Below are positions 38,196 through 47,171 of a DNA stretch of 64,000 nt, piece by piece (the stretch's first letter is position 1; every line of letters starts with the position of its first letter). The stretch comes from an uncultured Paracoccaceae bacterium (GTDB taxonomy: Bacteria; Bacteroidota; Bacteroidia; Flavobacteriales; Flavobacteriaceae), in NCBI GenBank assembly GCA_943788135.1, contig CALSPC010000003.1, forward strand, positions 124,001-188,000, given 5' to 3'. The notes under the pieces are model-generated. The model did not search any database and was not told the origin of the DNA. It worked only from the letters and a program-made list of their open reading frames with translations. The translations under genes and the position numbers were made by a program.

Positions 38196-39080
38196 CTACC
38201 AGTCTTTTTCTGTTTTCACTTTTACTCCTTTTGTTTTTGAGGCGTTCATTTTTTCTTGAACTTTTTTCTCTTCATTGTTCATGGCTTCAAGTAAATTTTT
38301 TACTTGTTGTGGCGAAAGTTTACCAGGCTGTTGCTGTGGTTGGCCTTTATCCTCTTTAGGGTCTTTGTTTTTCTGATTGCCTTTATCGTCTTTAGGTTTT
38401 CCATCCTCATCTTCTTTGTCGTCACCTTCATTTTTATCCTCGTCTTCGTCTCCTTTTTCTTTGTTTTTGTCGTCCTTATCTTTTTCCTCGTCGCTGTTAT
38501 CTTTTTCGTCTTTGTTTTCGTCTTTATCCTTGTCTTTGTCTTCGTTTTCGTCATCACCTTCGCCACCGCCTTGCTCTTTGGCACAGTCTTGAGCGAGCGC
38601 TAAGTTGTATCGACTCTCATCATCTGTTGGATCATTTCTTAAGGCATTTTTAAATGCTGAAACGGCTTCCTTACATTGTTTTTGTTGCATCAAAATATTA
38701 CCAATATTATGATAGGCTTTGTGTTTTTCGCTTTTCGAACGGCTGTTTTTCACCGCTTCTAAATGGCGCAATAATGCTTCATCATAGAGCTTAGAATTAT
38801 AATAAGCGTTTCCTAAATTAAACGATCCAGTAGCATTATCTTGCTTTGTAGAAACCGCTAAGCGGTATTTTTTTTCAGCTTCGACAAAATCAGTATCCAC
38901 AATTGAGTTGCCTTCAAACACATAGTCGTTGGACGCGGACAGCTGCGGATCCGCTTCTTGACTATACCCAACAAACACAGCCATAAAGAGTAAGACTATG
39001 CAGCTATAAAACGGCCTAAGACTTGTATGTTTGTACCCTTCTGTAGCCATGATTTTGTGTATGTTATTTAAACGGTTCAT
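38196..39080 (-). CDS. batC: BatC: TPR protein with long acidic/lysine-rich low-complexity segment
   Basis: A 294-residue exported protein. After an N-terminal signal or anchor helix (about 25-42), TPR repeats at about 55-160 include GSFNLGNAYYNSKLYDEALL. A strongly charged low-complexity segment (about 168-245) is built of Asp, Glu and Lys with little else. A short Q/P-rich and helical C-terminus follows. The ATG at 39080 overlaps the batB stop as ATGA. The segment would make the protein elongated and may vary in length between strains. Function within the Bat complex is not established. Confidence 0.88.
   Translation of the reverse strand: MNRLNNIHKIMATEGYKHTSLRPFYSCIVLLFMAVFVGYSQEADPQLSASNDYVFEGNSIVDTDFVEAEKKYRLAVSTKQDNATGSFNLGNAYYNSKLYDEALLRHLEAVKNSRSKSEKHKAYHNIGNILMQQKQCKEAVSAFKNALRNDPTDDESRYNLALAQDCAKEQGGGEGDDENEDKDKDKDENKDEKDNSDEEKDKDDKNKEKGDEDEDKNEGDDKEDEDGKPKDDKGNQKNKDPKEDKGQPQQQPGKLSPQQVKNLLEAMNNEEKKVQEKMNASKTKGVKVKTEKDW
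38375..38580 (-). repeat. Low-complexity tract inside batC
   Basis: About 200 bases of near-repetitive GAT/GAA/AAA codons (seen as TCTT/ATC/GTC on the plus strand) encode the charged segment of BatC. It is prone to slippage, so length variation between strains is plausible. Confidence 0.75.
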
Positions 39081-40114
39081 AAATTTTCATTAAATAAATT
39101 TAGGCGTTTTAACCAAGCGGTCTTTCGTTCTAAAAACAAGAGGTCTAAAATTAAAAAGAATAAACCAAATCCTAAAAACCACTGAAACTGGTCTTTATAC
39201 TCTGCAAATTCCTTGGCTTCAAACTCCTTTTTGTCCATTTTATTTAGAACATCTCGAATTTGTTCCACAACGACAGCCGTAGTATTTCCGTCGATATAAG
39301 CACCCTTTGCTTCCGAGGCAATTAACTTTAGGGTTTCTATATTAAGTTTGGTGATCACTGTTTCGTCGTTTTTATCTTTTTTATAACGCATTACCACACC
39401 ATTTCTTTTGATTGGAATAGGCCCTCCTTTTGCACTACCCACCCCAATGGTGTATATTTTTATACCCTCTTCTGAAGCTGCTTCTGCAACCTCAGCGCTG
39501 AGGTCGTTATGATCTTCTCCATCAGAAATGATAACCAATACTCGATTTGTTTGCTCTTCATCATCAAAATAATTTCGTGACAATTGAATCGCCTCATCAA
39601 TGGCTGTACCTTGTGAGGACAGCATATCGGTATTCATACTTTGCAGAAACATCTTTGCTGTACCATAATCTGTTGTAATTGGCAGTTGTGGGAACGCCTT
39701 TCCAGCGTAGGCAATAATTCCGACGCGATCACTAGCCAAATTATTTATGATCTGAGTGACCAATTGCTTAGATTTTTCCAAGCGGTTTGGCGCTACATCT
39801 TCCGCAAGCATACTTTTAGAGACGTCAATTGCAAAAACAATATCTACCCCTTCGCGTTTGATTGTTTCAAGTTTTGTGCCAATTTTTGGATTAACCAAAG
39901 CAATGACAAAACACCCTATAGCAAGACCCAATACTCCTAGTTTTAGCACCGATTTGAAAACGGACTGATTTGGACTTAATCGTTTTATGGCCGTCGTATT
40001 CCCAAACTTTTTTTGCACTCTTTTTTTCCAGAGCAGTGTCCAGAGAAATACTACAACCATGACGGGCAGTATCAAGAGTAACCAAAACCATATTTTTTCT
40101 TCAAGTTGATACAT
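39077..40114 (-). CDS. batB: BatB: membrane-anchored von Willebrand A protein
   Basis: A 345-residue inner-membrane protein. Two N-terminal helices (about 8-27 and 57-75) precede a vWA domain at about 85-290. The metal-ion adhesion site starts FAIDVSKSMLAED (DxSxS) and has the later Asp in ISDGEDH. A C-terminal helix (FLGFGLFFLILDLLFL) closes the chain. It is paralogous to the upstream batA product. It lies between batA (directly abutting) and batC (ATGA overlap). It binds partner proteins in a cation-dependent way within the Bat assembly. Confidence 0.93.
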   Translation of the reverse strand: MYQLEEKIWFWLLLILPVMVVVFLWTLLWKKRVQKKFGNTTAIKRLSPNQSVFKSVLKLGVLGLAIGCFVIALVNPKIGTKLETIKREGVDIVFAIDVSKSMLAEDVAPNRLEKSKQLVTQIINNLASDRVGIIAYAGKAFPQLPITTDYGTAKMFLQSMNTDMLSSQGTAIDEAIQLSRNYFDDEEQTNRVLVIISDGEDHNDLSAEVAEAASEEGIKIYTIGVGSAKGGPIPIKRNGVVMRYKKDKNDETVITKLNIETLKLIASEAKGAYIDGNTTAVVVEQIRDVLNKMDKKEFEAKEFAEYKDQFQWFLGFGLFFLILDLLFLERKTAWLKRLNLFNENL

Positions 40115-41113
40115 CTAAATAAAACTTCTAAAAATTGTAAATCGCATTAAAAACTCAAATACCAACAATCCTAATGCAATCCATATCAAAGGCCTAAATT
40201 TTTCTTCATAATTATAAAACTTAAACTCCTCTATTTCTGTTTTTTCGAGCGCGTCTATTTCTTTGTAGATTTCTTTTAGTTTACGGTTGTTAGTCGCTCT
40301 AAAGTATTTTCCTCCTGTGACCTCGGCAATTTCTTTTAGGAGCTTTTCATCAATCTCTACCTGAATTTTTCCATATTGAAACACACCGTTTCTTATGGCA
40401 ACAGGCGATAATGCCATACCATTTGTGCCCAGTCCAATAGTGTAGGTTTTAATGCCGTACTCTACAGCCAATTCGCTTGCGGTTTGTGGGTCAATAAACC
40501 CGGCGTTATTCACGCCGTCGGTCAAAAGAATAATAATTTTACTTTTTGCCTTACTGTCTTTGATGCGGTTAACTGCCGTTGCCAGCCCCATTCCTATTGC
40601 GGTTCCTCCCGTAATCACTGTATTGTATTTGATGCTTTTCAAAGACTGAAGTACAATACCCTTATCGCTTGTGATTGGGGTTTTGGTATAACTTTCTCCG
40701 GCATATTCTACCAGACCGATACGGTCATTTGGACGGCCCTTAATAAAATCACCAGCGACATTTTTCAGAGCTTCAAGTCGATTTGGTTTTAAGTCTTTTG
40801 CCAACATACTAGCCGAAACATCAATAGCCATTACAATATCGATACCACGAGTTGTTTTGGTTTTGGACGACACCTCAACAGTTTGAGGACGCGCAAGCGC
40901 AAGCACGACAAGCACCACTGCAAGCATTCTGAACCCAAATAAACAGTGCTTGAGCACCGTCCAAATCGTGTTTTTTTGAAATCCTTGCACGCTCGAAATG
41001 CTTAACTGAGCGGTTTGTTTTTTGTGCTTAAACACATACCAAACCACCAAAAGAGGCACTAATACAAGTAGCCATAAAAATTCTTTCTGAGTAAAATTGA
41101 TTCCTTCAAACAT
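40115..41113 (-). CDS. batA: BatA: membrane-anchored von Willebrand A protein
   Basis: A 332-residue inner-membrane protein of the same plan as BatB: N-terminal helices at about 10-28 and 60-78, then a vWA domain at about 90-290. The metal site starts MAIDVSASMLAKD (DxSxS), with TGGTAIGMG and LTDGVNN. A C-terminal helix follows. Its start overlaps the stop of the broken gene upstream (TAATG). Together with MoxR, DUF58 and BatB-E it makes the family-typical operon, thought to act in envelope or stress maintenance. Confidence 0.93.
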   Translation of the reverse strand: MFEGINFTQKEFLWLLVLVPLLVVWYVFKHKKQTAQLSISSVQGFQKNTIWTVLKHCLFGFRMLAVVLVVLALARPQTVEVSSKTKTTRGIDIVMAIDVSASMLAKDLKPNRLEALKNVAGDFIKGRPNDRIGLVEYAGESYTKTPITSDKGIVLQSLKSIKYNTVITGGTAIGMGLATAVNRIKDSKAKSKIIILLTDGVNNAGFIDPQTASELAVEYGIKTYTIGLGTNGMALSPVAIRNGVFQYGKIQVEIDEKLLKEIAEVTGGKYFRATNNRKLKEIYKEIDALEKTEIEEFKFYNYEEKFRPLIWIALGLLVFEFLMRFTIFRSFI

Positions 41114-42784
41114 TACTTTTCGTCGTCTTTAAGTTTAATAAGCTCAATAGAATTTAAAATACGCTCCACAATTTGGTCGGCATAAATGTCGTTCGCAGTC
41201 CAAGTCAAAATAACCTGTTGTAATATATTAGGAGTCGAAAACCCTAAAATGATGTATTCGCTTTTTACAAGGTTCTCGCCGACAAGAAATTCTCCTGTTC
41301 CGAACGTTTTAACTCCTTCTTGACCGTTTGGGGTTATAAATTGTTCGTTACGTGTGATGATGTTTTTAGCGCCCCTGTTTTTCAAAGCGATCTAAAACGC
41401 CTTCAGCCACCTTTAAGACATCTATTGGGACGTCTTTTGCTTTGCCATCTTCTCCAGCTTGTGCAGCAAATTTAGAACTGTTTACAATTATATCTACGGG
41501 CGTGTCAACCTCTGCATAGGCGAAGGAGACCACTTGAGCCTTTCCTTTCATCTCTTCTGCAAGCTCCACCTTTTGGCGCTCAAGCACTACAGGTGTTGAA
41601 ATTGTGACTCCTGGCGCGCCATATTCACTCCTAACCCAAGGGGTTTTTTCTAATAAAATTTTGCCAGGATTTCTAAGCACAGTGTCTTTCACGTTAGTAA
41701 ATCCTGAATGTATGACAAACCCTGTCAAAGCGATTAAGAGCACACCAGCAGCAATGGCTATGGCTTGTTTTGTTTTTTTGCGTTTTTGTGCTTTTGCAAG
41801 TGCCTCACGATAAGCCAAATCTTGTAGCAACTCTTCTTCTGTTGGCTCTGGAAGCCCTTCTTTTACGTGGTCAATTTCGAGCTCGATAGTGCTTTTGTCA
41901 AATCTTGCGAGCTGAAAATCGGGTTTAGATTTCGCAAATTTTACCAAATCGGCACGTTTCAAAATCGTTTCAATATTCCGAATGGTTTCTGGACTTAGTG
42001 TAATCTGATTTGCCTCTTTGAGTGTTTTAAGGCGCAATACCAATTCGTCTGTTGTGCTTTCTAACGATTGCTCATATACTTTTTCATCGAGATATTGTCT
42101 CAGAATCAATGTGAGATCTGAGTAGTAGGTTTTGATTTCTTCATTTTGAAAGTACTGTTCCTCATCCAGTTTTTCAAGCGCTAATTTTGCACGCTCATAG
42201 GGCTTAAGGGCTGCAATTTTTTCAGCTTCTGAGAGTGGTTTTTTTCGCCAAACAAACCAGTACAATAGGCCACTAACACTCAAGAAAATCAACATAAAAA
42301 GCGCAAATCCGCCCCAAAAACCAGAAGGACTTTTTTCAACTTCTGTTAAGGGTTTGATGTCAAAAAGTTTTTGTTTGGTGGTATCAACCAGAACAGGGTT
42401 TACCTGAACCTCTAAAGAGTCTGTATAAAATAGTTTACCTCCAAGATTGATTTTTTGCCTTGGAATAGTATAAACTCCCGAATCAAATTGGGTAAGGCCA
42501 TAGGTTTTTGTGAATTGATAATACCCGTCTTTTTTAGTGGTATCAACGGCATAACTATTGATCATTTCAAGGGGTAGAAACGTTTGCTCTTCAGAAAACA
42601 CCACAAGTGTGGAGGAGTCGGTTTTTACCTCGATTTTATACAACAACTCAGCGCCAATTTTTATAGCTGTTGAGTCAATACTTGAGGAAATTTGACCATA
42701 GCCTAAAAGAGAAATGAAGCTGCAACACATACTCAAAAGCAAGTTTTGAGAAGCACGACGTTTTATGGTTTTTTGTAATTTCAT
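41113..42784 (-). pseudogene. Bat-cluster membrane protein (DUF4381-like), frameshifted
   Basis: One gene is split in two frames. From the start near 42784 (MKLQKTIKRRASQNL, then a signal segment ending LLGYGQ) the frame encodes a beta-rich exported part, a membrane helix (FALFMLIFLSVSGLLYWFVW), a cytoplasmic helical part and a second helix (IAIAAGVLLIALTGFVIHSG). It ends in a stop just after FEKQGR. The product continues in the next frame as GAKNIITRNEQF and ends SIELIKLKDDEK at 41113. Removing one base from the four-C run at 41372-41375 (GGGG on the coding strand) rejoins FEKQ-GAKNII. Every other gene of the operon is intact, so an assembly error is plausible. Confidence 0.85.
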
Positions 42785-42791
42785 GTATTGC

Positions 42792-43658
42792 TTATCCACG
42801 TTGTTTAAAATACCCTAATAATTTTTTCACATAACTTTCATCTATTCTGCAATCGAGCGCCCCTGCACCTGATTTTTTGAAGCTTTCAGAAAAATAGCCA
42901 ACCTTATTTTGATAGTTCACTTGATAGTTTTTACGCACGGTTTTTGAAGCAGTATTCACTAAAAACGAGGCGCCTGTCTCTTGATCCTGCATTTGGACCA
43001 TTCCTAAGTTTGGAATTTCAGCTTCGTATTTGTCAAAAACCCTAATGCCTGTAATATCGTGTTTGCCGGAAGCAATTTTTAAATTGTGTTGGTAATCTTC
43101 GGTCATAAAATCTGAAAGTAAAAACACAATTGCTTTCTTTTTCATCACATTGGATAAAAATTTAAGTGCTTCAGCAATATTTGTGAGCTTACTTTTGGGC
43201 TCAAACTCAATCAATTCTCGTATAATCCTTAGCACATGAGAACGCCCTTTTTTTGGTGGAATGTACAGTTCAATTTGATCAGAGAATAAAATCAGACCAA
43301 TTTTATCATTGTTTTGTGTGGCCGAAAACGCTAGAGTTGCCGCAATTTCTGTTACAATTTCATTTTTAAACTGCGCTTCGGTTCCAAAAAGTTTAGATCC
43401 AGAGACGTCAACCATAAGCATCATCGTCAGCTCACGTTCTTCCTCAAACACTTTAATGTGAGGTTCGTTGCATCGTGCGGTAACATTCCAGTCAATATTT
43501 CGAACGTCGTCGCCATATTGATAGGGCCTTACTTCAGAAAACGTCATCCCACGACCTTTGAAAGTCGAGTGGTATTCCCCACCAAACACATGGTCGGACA
43601 ACCGCCGTGTTTTGATTTCTATTTTCCGAACTTTTTTAAGTAATTCCTTGGTATCCAT
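42792..43658 (-). CDS. DUF58 protein of the MoxR-Bat operon
   Basis: A 288-residue cytosolic protein. The core DUF58 motif region is GRGMTFSEVRPYQYGDDVRNIDW at about 36-58. A vWA-like fold follows, with MLMVDVSGSKLFG (DxSxS type) near 85. No membrane segments are present. DUF58 proteins accompany MoxR ATPases and are taken to be their targets or adaptors. It is separated from moxR upstream by 60 bases and from the frameshifted gene downstream by 7. Confidence 0.92.
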   Translation of the reverse strand: MDTKELLKKVRKIEIKTRRLSDHVFGGEYHSTFKGRGMTFSEVRPYQYGDDVRNIDWNVTARCNEPHIKVFEEERELTMMLMVDVSGSKLFGTEAQFKNEIVTEIAATLAFSATQNNDKIGLILFSDQIELYIPPKKGRSHVLRIIRELIEFEPKSKLTNIAEALKFLSNVMKKKAIVFLLSDFMTEDYQHNLKIASGKHDITGIRVFDKYEAEIPNLGMVQMQDQETGASFLVNTASKTVRKNYQVNYQNKVGYFSESFKKSGAGALDCRIDESYVKKLLGYFKQRG

Positions 43659-43718
43659 TTGATAAGTGTGCTGTGTGTTGTGAGTGATTTATAAATCAAA
43701 CAATAGAGTCACTACGAA

Positions 43719-44723
43719 TTAAGGTACCTCAATGACATTCACAATTTTGCTAATAATATCTTCTGATGTTACATTTTCTGCTTCTGCTTCATACGTAATC
43801 CCGATACGGTGACGCAGCACATCATAAACAACAGCACGCACATCTTCAGGGATGACATAGCCACGTCGTTTGATAAATGCGTAGCATTTAGCAGCAGTTG
43901 CGAGGTTAATACTTCCCCTTGGCGAAGCTCCAAAAGAGATTAAAGGCTTCAATTCTTCTAGGCGGTATTTTTCTGGATAACGTGTTGCAAAGATGATGTC
44001 TAAAATATAGTTTTCAATTTTCTCATCCATGTAAACGTCTCTAACAGCAGCTTGTGCACTCAAAATTTGCTTTATTGTAACAACAGGCTTAATTTTTTCA
44101 AACGCTCCTTTTAGGTTTGCTCTTACAATCATTTGCTCATCCTCGATTTTTGGATAATCAATAATTGTTTTTAACATAAAACGATCGACTTGAGCCTCAG
44201 GAAGTGGATAAGTTCCTTCTTGTTCAACCGGATTTTGAGTGGCCATGACAAGAAATGGTTTATCCAAAACAAAGGTTTCATCTCCGATAGTAACTTGTTT
44301 TTCTTGCATAGCTTCTAGCAGCGCTGATTGCACTTTTGCTGGCGCACGGTTGATTTCATCTGCAAGCACGAAGTTGGCAAAAATAGGCCCCTTTTTTATG
44401 GTAAAATCATTAGCTTTAATATTGTAAATCATGGTTCCAACAACATCGGCAGGCAAGAGGTCTGGCGTAAATTGGATTCGACTAAAACTCCCCGCAACAG
44501 CTTGAGATAGCGTATTAATGGCAAGGGTTTTAGCAAGGCCAGGAACACCTTCCAAAAGAATGTGACCTTGGCCCAAAAGTCCAATAAGCAAGCGTTCTAC
44601 CATGTGTTTTTGTCCAACAATCACTTTTCCCATTTCGAGAGTAAGCAAGTCCACAAAAGCACTTTCTTTTTCAATTTTTTTATTTATTGCCTGTATATCA
44701 ACAGCAGTATTGTTTTCTTCCAT
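43719..44723 (-). CDS. MoxR-family AAA+ ATPase
   Basis: A 334-residue cytosolic ATPase. Walker A is EGVPGLAKT near residue 59, Walker B is LADEINRAP near 122, and VMATQNPVEQEGTYPLPEAQ is the sensor-1/MoxR signature near 157-176. An all-helical lid follows. It is the first gene of the MoxR-DUF58-Bat operon. It probably acts as a chaperone that remodels the vWA proteins or their metal sites. The promoter lies in the spacer shared with the divergent aldo/keto reductase gene. Confidence 0.95.
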   Translation of the reverse strand: MEENNTAVDIQAINKKIEKESAFVDLLTLEMGKVIVGQKHMVERLLIGLLGQGHILLEGVPGLAKTLAINTLSQAVAGSFSRIQFTPDLLPADVVGTMIYNIKANDFTIKKGPIFANFVLADEINRAPAKVQSALLEAMQEKQVTIGDETFVLDKPFLVMATQNPVEQEGTYPLPEAQVDRFMLKTIIDYPKIEDEQMIVRANLKGAFEKIKPVVTIKQILSAQAAVRDVYMDEKIENYILDIIFATRYPEKYRLEELKPLISFGASPRGSINLATAAKCYAFIKRRGYVIPEDVRAVVYDVLRHRIGITYEAEAENVTSEDIISKIVNVIEVP

Positions 44724-44880
44724 TATGATAATTTAAAAAGTGGGTTTTGGGTCAATTATTTTTTGTAACGCAATTTGTTAAAATATTTCCGTTCTCTTTG
44801 TTAATAATTGGTTAAAACTTAGAAGGATTTTACGGTATATTGAATTATTGTTTGTTAATTTTAGAACCCAATTCACAAAA

Positions 44881-45756
44881 ATGAATACAACGAAATTTTC
44901 AAAACTAATTGCGGGCACCATGTCTTGGGGGGCTTGGGGAAGACACTTTAACAGTATCGACATGCAACGGCAGATCGAAAGTACTGTTGGTTTAGGGATC
45001 AGTACTTTTGATCACGCTGATATTTATGGCGGATATACTACAGAATCTGCTTTTGGAGCCGCATTTTCTAAAACCAATATTTCACGCTCTAGTATTCAGT
45101 TGATTTCTAAATGTGGGATTCAATTACAAACGCCAAACCGTTCCAATAGACTCAAGCATTATGACTGCTCTAAAAATTATATAATATCCTCTGCGGAGGC
45201 GTCACTGAAGCACTTAAAAACAGCATATTTAGACTTGCTTTTGATTCATCGTCCAAGCCCGTTGATGGACCCACATGACATTATGGAAGCGGTTCAACAC
45301 TTAAAAAAAGAAGGAAAAATAATCAACTTTGGAGTGTCTAATTTCACACCTTCACAAGTCGAGCTTCTTTCGAGCGAAGTCGCCGTAGCAGTGAATCAAA
45401 TTGAGTTTTCTCTAGTACAGCATCAAGCCCTATTTGACGGCACTCTGGACCAGTTAATAACCCAAAAAATAACGCCTATGGCATGGGCGCCTTTGGGAGG
45501 TGTTTTTAGTGCTGAAAACACCCTTCAAAACGCACGTATATTAGAAGCTTTAGAAGCGCTATCTCCACGATATAATGCACGCCCTGATCAGTTGTTGTTG
45601 GCTTGGATTTTAAAGCATCCTTCCGGAATTCACCCAGTAATTGGCAGCACAAATTTGGAACGAATCAAAGCCGCTTCAAAAGCGGTTTCTATAACTCTAT
45701 CAACCGAAGATTGGTTTAAACTGCTAGAAGCCAGTCAGGGCCACGAAGTCCCTTAA
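44881..45756 (+). CDS. Aldo/keto reductase
   Basis: A 291-residue NADP-dependent oxidoreductase with a TIM-barrel fold. The catalytic set is visible as DHADIYGGYT (Asp and Tyr) near residues 45-54 and Lys in LISKCGIQL near 75. The His lies in LDLLLIHRPSPLMDP, and the cofactor end-motif is IGSTNLERI near 261. The ATG at 44881 is preferred to a TTG 33 bases upstream. Substrate is unknown. It is divergent from moxR and followed 11 bases later by the AlbA_2 gene on the same strand. Confidence 0.9.
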   Translation: MNTTKFSKLIAGTMSWGAWGRHFNSIDMQRQIESTVGLGISTFDHADIYGGYTTESAFGAAFSKTNISRSSIQLISKCGIQLQTPNRSNRLKHYDCSKNYIISSAEASLKHLKTAYLDLLLIHRPSPLMDPHDIMEAVQHLKKEGKIINFGVSNFTPSQVELLSSEVAVAVNQIEFSLVQHQALFDGTLDQLITQKITPMAWAPLGGVFSAENTLQNARILEALEALSPRYNARPDQLLLAWILKHPSGIHPVIGSTNLERIKAASKAVSITLSTEDWFKLLEASQGHEVP

Positions 45757-45767
45757 AACACTGTAAA

Positions 45768-46907
45768 ATGATTAACAAACGACTACTTATCAAAAACCTT
45801 CTTGCGCATAATGACGAGAGTAGTTTTTATGATAAAAAGTTAAAAATTAATATCAGCAGTAAAGAAGGTAAAGCAAAATTTCTTAAGCACATTTGTGCGC
45901 TGTCCAACAGCAACCCCAACAACAATTCGTACATCGTTATTGGAGTAGACGATCAGCACAATCATATTGTTGGGGTCGATTTTTTTGACGATAGTAAAAT
46001 TCAAAACCTGGTCAATGCCTATCTAAGCCACCCTCCGATTATTCAGTATGAAAATATTCCGTTTCCGCATTTGAGTGATGATAAGGTTGTTGGCTTGGTG
46101 ACGATTCGCCCAAAAGACCCTCAAGAAGTTACCTCGCTCCGTAAAAATATTTGGAAATATTATGGTGGCAATGTGTTTTTTAGAGAAGGCAGTATGAGTA
46201 TGCCAAAAGTGTTTGATATTGAATTGACAGATTCTAATTCTGAAATTGTGACCTCTATCGAAGCACACTCTCGAAATAATATTGAATATACTCTTGATGG
46301 CGTCTTTGATTTTATGGCAGAACGCAAAGATTATGACCCCTCATATAAGGTGTTCAAAGAGTATTTTGTCATGTGTTGGTCTGGTCAAAAGAAAATTATA
46401 AATAATCAAACCTTTTATTCGCGGGTAGATATTGCATTGATTAATGAGCAGGTGCGCTTATTTTACTCGACTCTTGATGCGGTGGAACTTTTTTATGACA
46501 ATGATTCTTTTAAAATTATTGAGTATGTCAACCTTGGGTTAAATGGTCAAAACACCTATTTTCCATTAGAAGAAACGATTATCACTTTTGGAAACAATGC
46601 AACTTATAGTATCGATTCTCAATTGTTGTTCAAACCGCCGCAATACGACAAAAAAGTGCTTCACCATATTTTCAATGCCAATAATGCGCTTATGGAGCGT
46701 CTGAAACAGGGCAAACCATTTACAACGGCAGAGCTCAAAGATTTGAAAAATGTTCCTGCGACATATCTGATTTGTTATTTTAATGGGATCGATGCGGCAT
46801 TAACGCAGCTTCAAGCCGCAAAGCCGTTATTGTATAAACACAGTGAGGAAGTGTATGCACTTTACAAAGAAAGTATGCGCATTTTAAGAAAGGCGAAGTA
46901 TAGTTAG
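45768..46907 (+). CDS. AlbA_2 (Schlafen-type) putative nucleic-acid or ATP-binding protein
   Basis: A 379-residue cytosolic protein. Residues about 1-150 resemble the AlbA_2 domain: a helical start, KINISSKEGKAKFLKHICAL, then SYIVIGVDDQHNHIVGVDFF and a later VFFREGS. The rest is an alpha/beta region with no recognised family. Such proteins are often labelled ATP-binding, but no P-loop is visible here. Its role is unknown. It follows the aldo/keto reductase by 11 bases and converges with the small sigma-partner gene 7 bases away. Confidence 0.75.
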   Translation: MINKRLLIKNLLAHNDESSFYDKKLKINISSKEGKAKFLKHICALSNSNPNNNSYIVIGVDDQHNHIVGVDFFDDSKIQNLVNAYLSHPPIIQYENIPFPHLSDDKVVGLVTIRPKDPQEVTSLRKNIWKYYGGNVFFREGSMSMPKVFDIELTDSNSEIVTSIEAHSRNNIEYTLDGVFDFMAERKDYDPSYKVFKEYFVMCWSGQKKIINNQTFYSRVDIALINEQVRLFYSTLDAVELFYDNDSFKIIEYVNLGLNGQNTYFPLEETIITFGNNATYSIDSQLLFKPPQYDKKVLHHIFNANNALMERLKQGKPFTTAELKDLKNVPATYLICYFNGIDAALTQLQAAKPLLYKHSEEVYALYKESMRILRKAKYS

Positions 46908-46914
46908 GTGGAGC

Positions 46915-47166
46915 TTAAAGCTTACGGCGTTCTTTTTCGAACTGGCGTTGTAGTTTTTCGCGTTCAGCGTCTTTAAGGCAATTCATTTCAGCTTCCTTGA
47001 TGCTGCTTGTCAATCTGCTGTTTTTTTTAGAGTATGTTCTTGTAAGCTTACACCATGCCAAACGAATGCTCAACTTAATTCGCTCCGAAAACTTCGCTTC
47101 ACCATACTGCATTTTATCACAGATGTGTTTTGCGTGTTCGTGGCTTATGAATACGTTATTTTCCAT
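46915..47166 (-). CDS. Small partner of the ECF sigma factor, degenerate ZAS anti-sigma-like
   Basis: An 83-residue basic cytosolic protein, 5 bases after the sigma-factor gene on the same strand. The arrangement resembles small zinc anti-sigma proteins: HAKHICDKMQYGEA, then IKLSIRLAWCKLTRTY. In the usual zinc motif H-x3-C-x2-C this segment has R35, C39 and T42, so two of three ligands are missing, while the helical framework is kept. It therefore either inhibits sigma without zinc or has lost function. The ZAS relation is inferred from pattern memory. If wrong, it is simply a conserved small sigma-linked protein. Confidence 0.6.
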   Translation of the reverse strand: MENNVFISHEHAKHICDKMQYGEAKFSERIKLSIRLAWCKLTRTYSKKNSRLTSSIKEAEMNCLKDAEREKLQRQFEKERRKL

Positions 47167-47171
47167 TTTTT

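Noticed and set aside
38375-38580. CRISPR or tandem-repeat array
   Set aside because: The repetition is codon-level low complexity inside an open frame, without regular spacers.
38304-38603. Hydrophobic and Ser-rich ORFs opposite the batC acidic tract
   Set aside because: They arise from complementing the repetitive Asp/Lys codons; low complexity and no gene signals.
41113-41385. Independent 90-residue gene
   Set aside because: It continues the preceding gene after a one-base shift and has no start context of its own.
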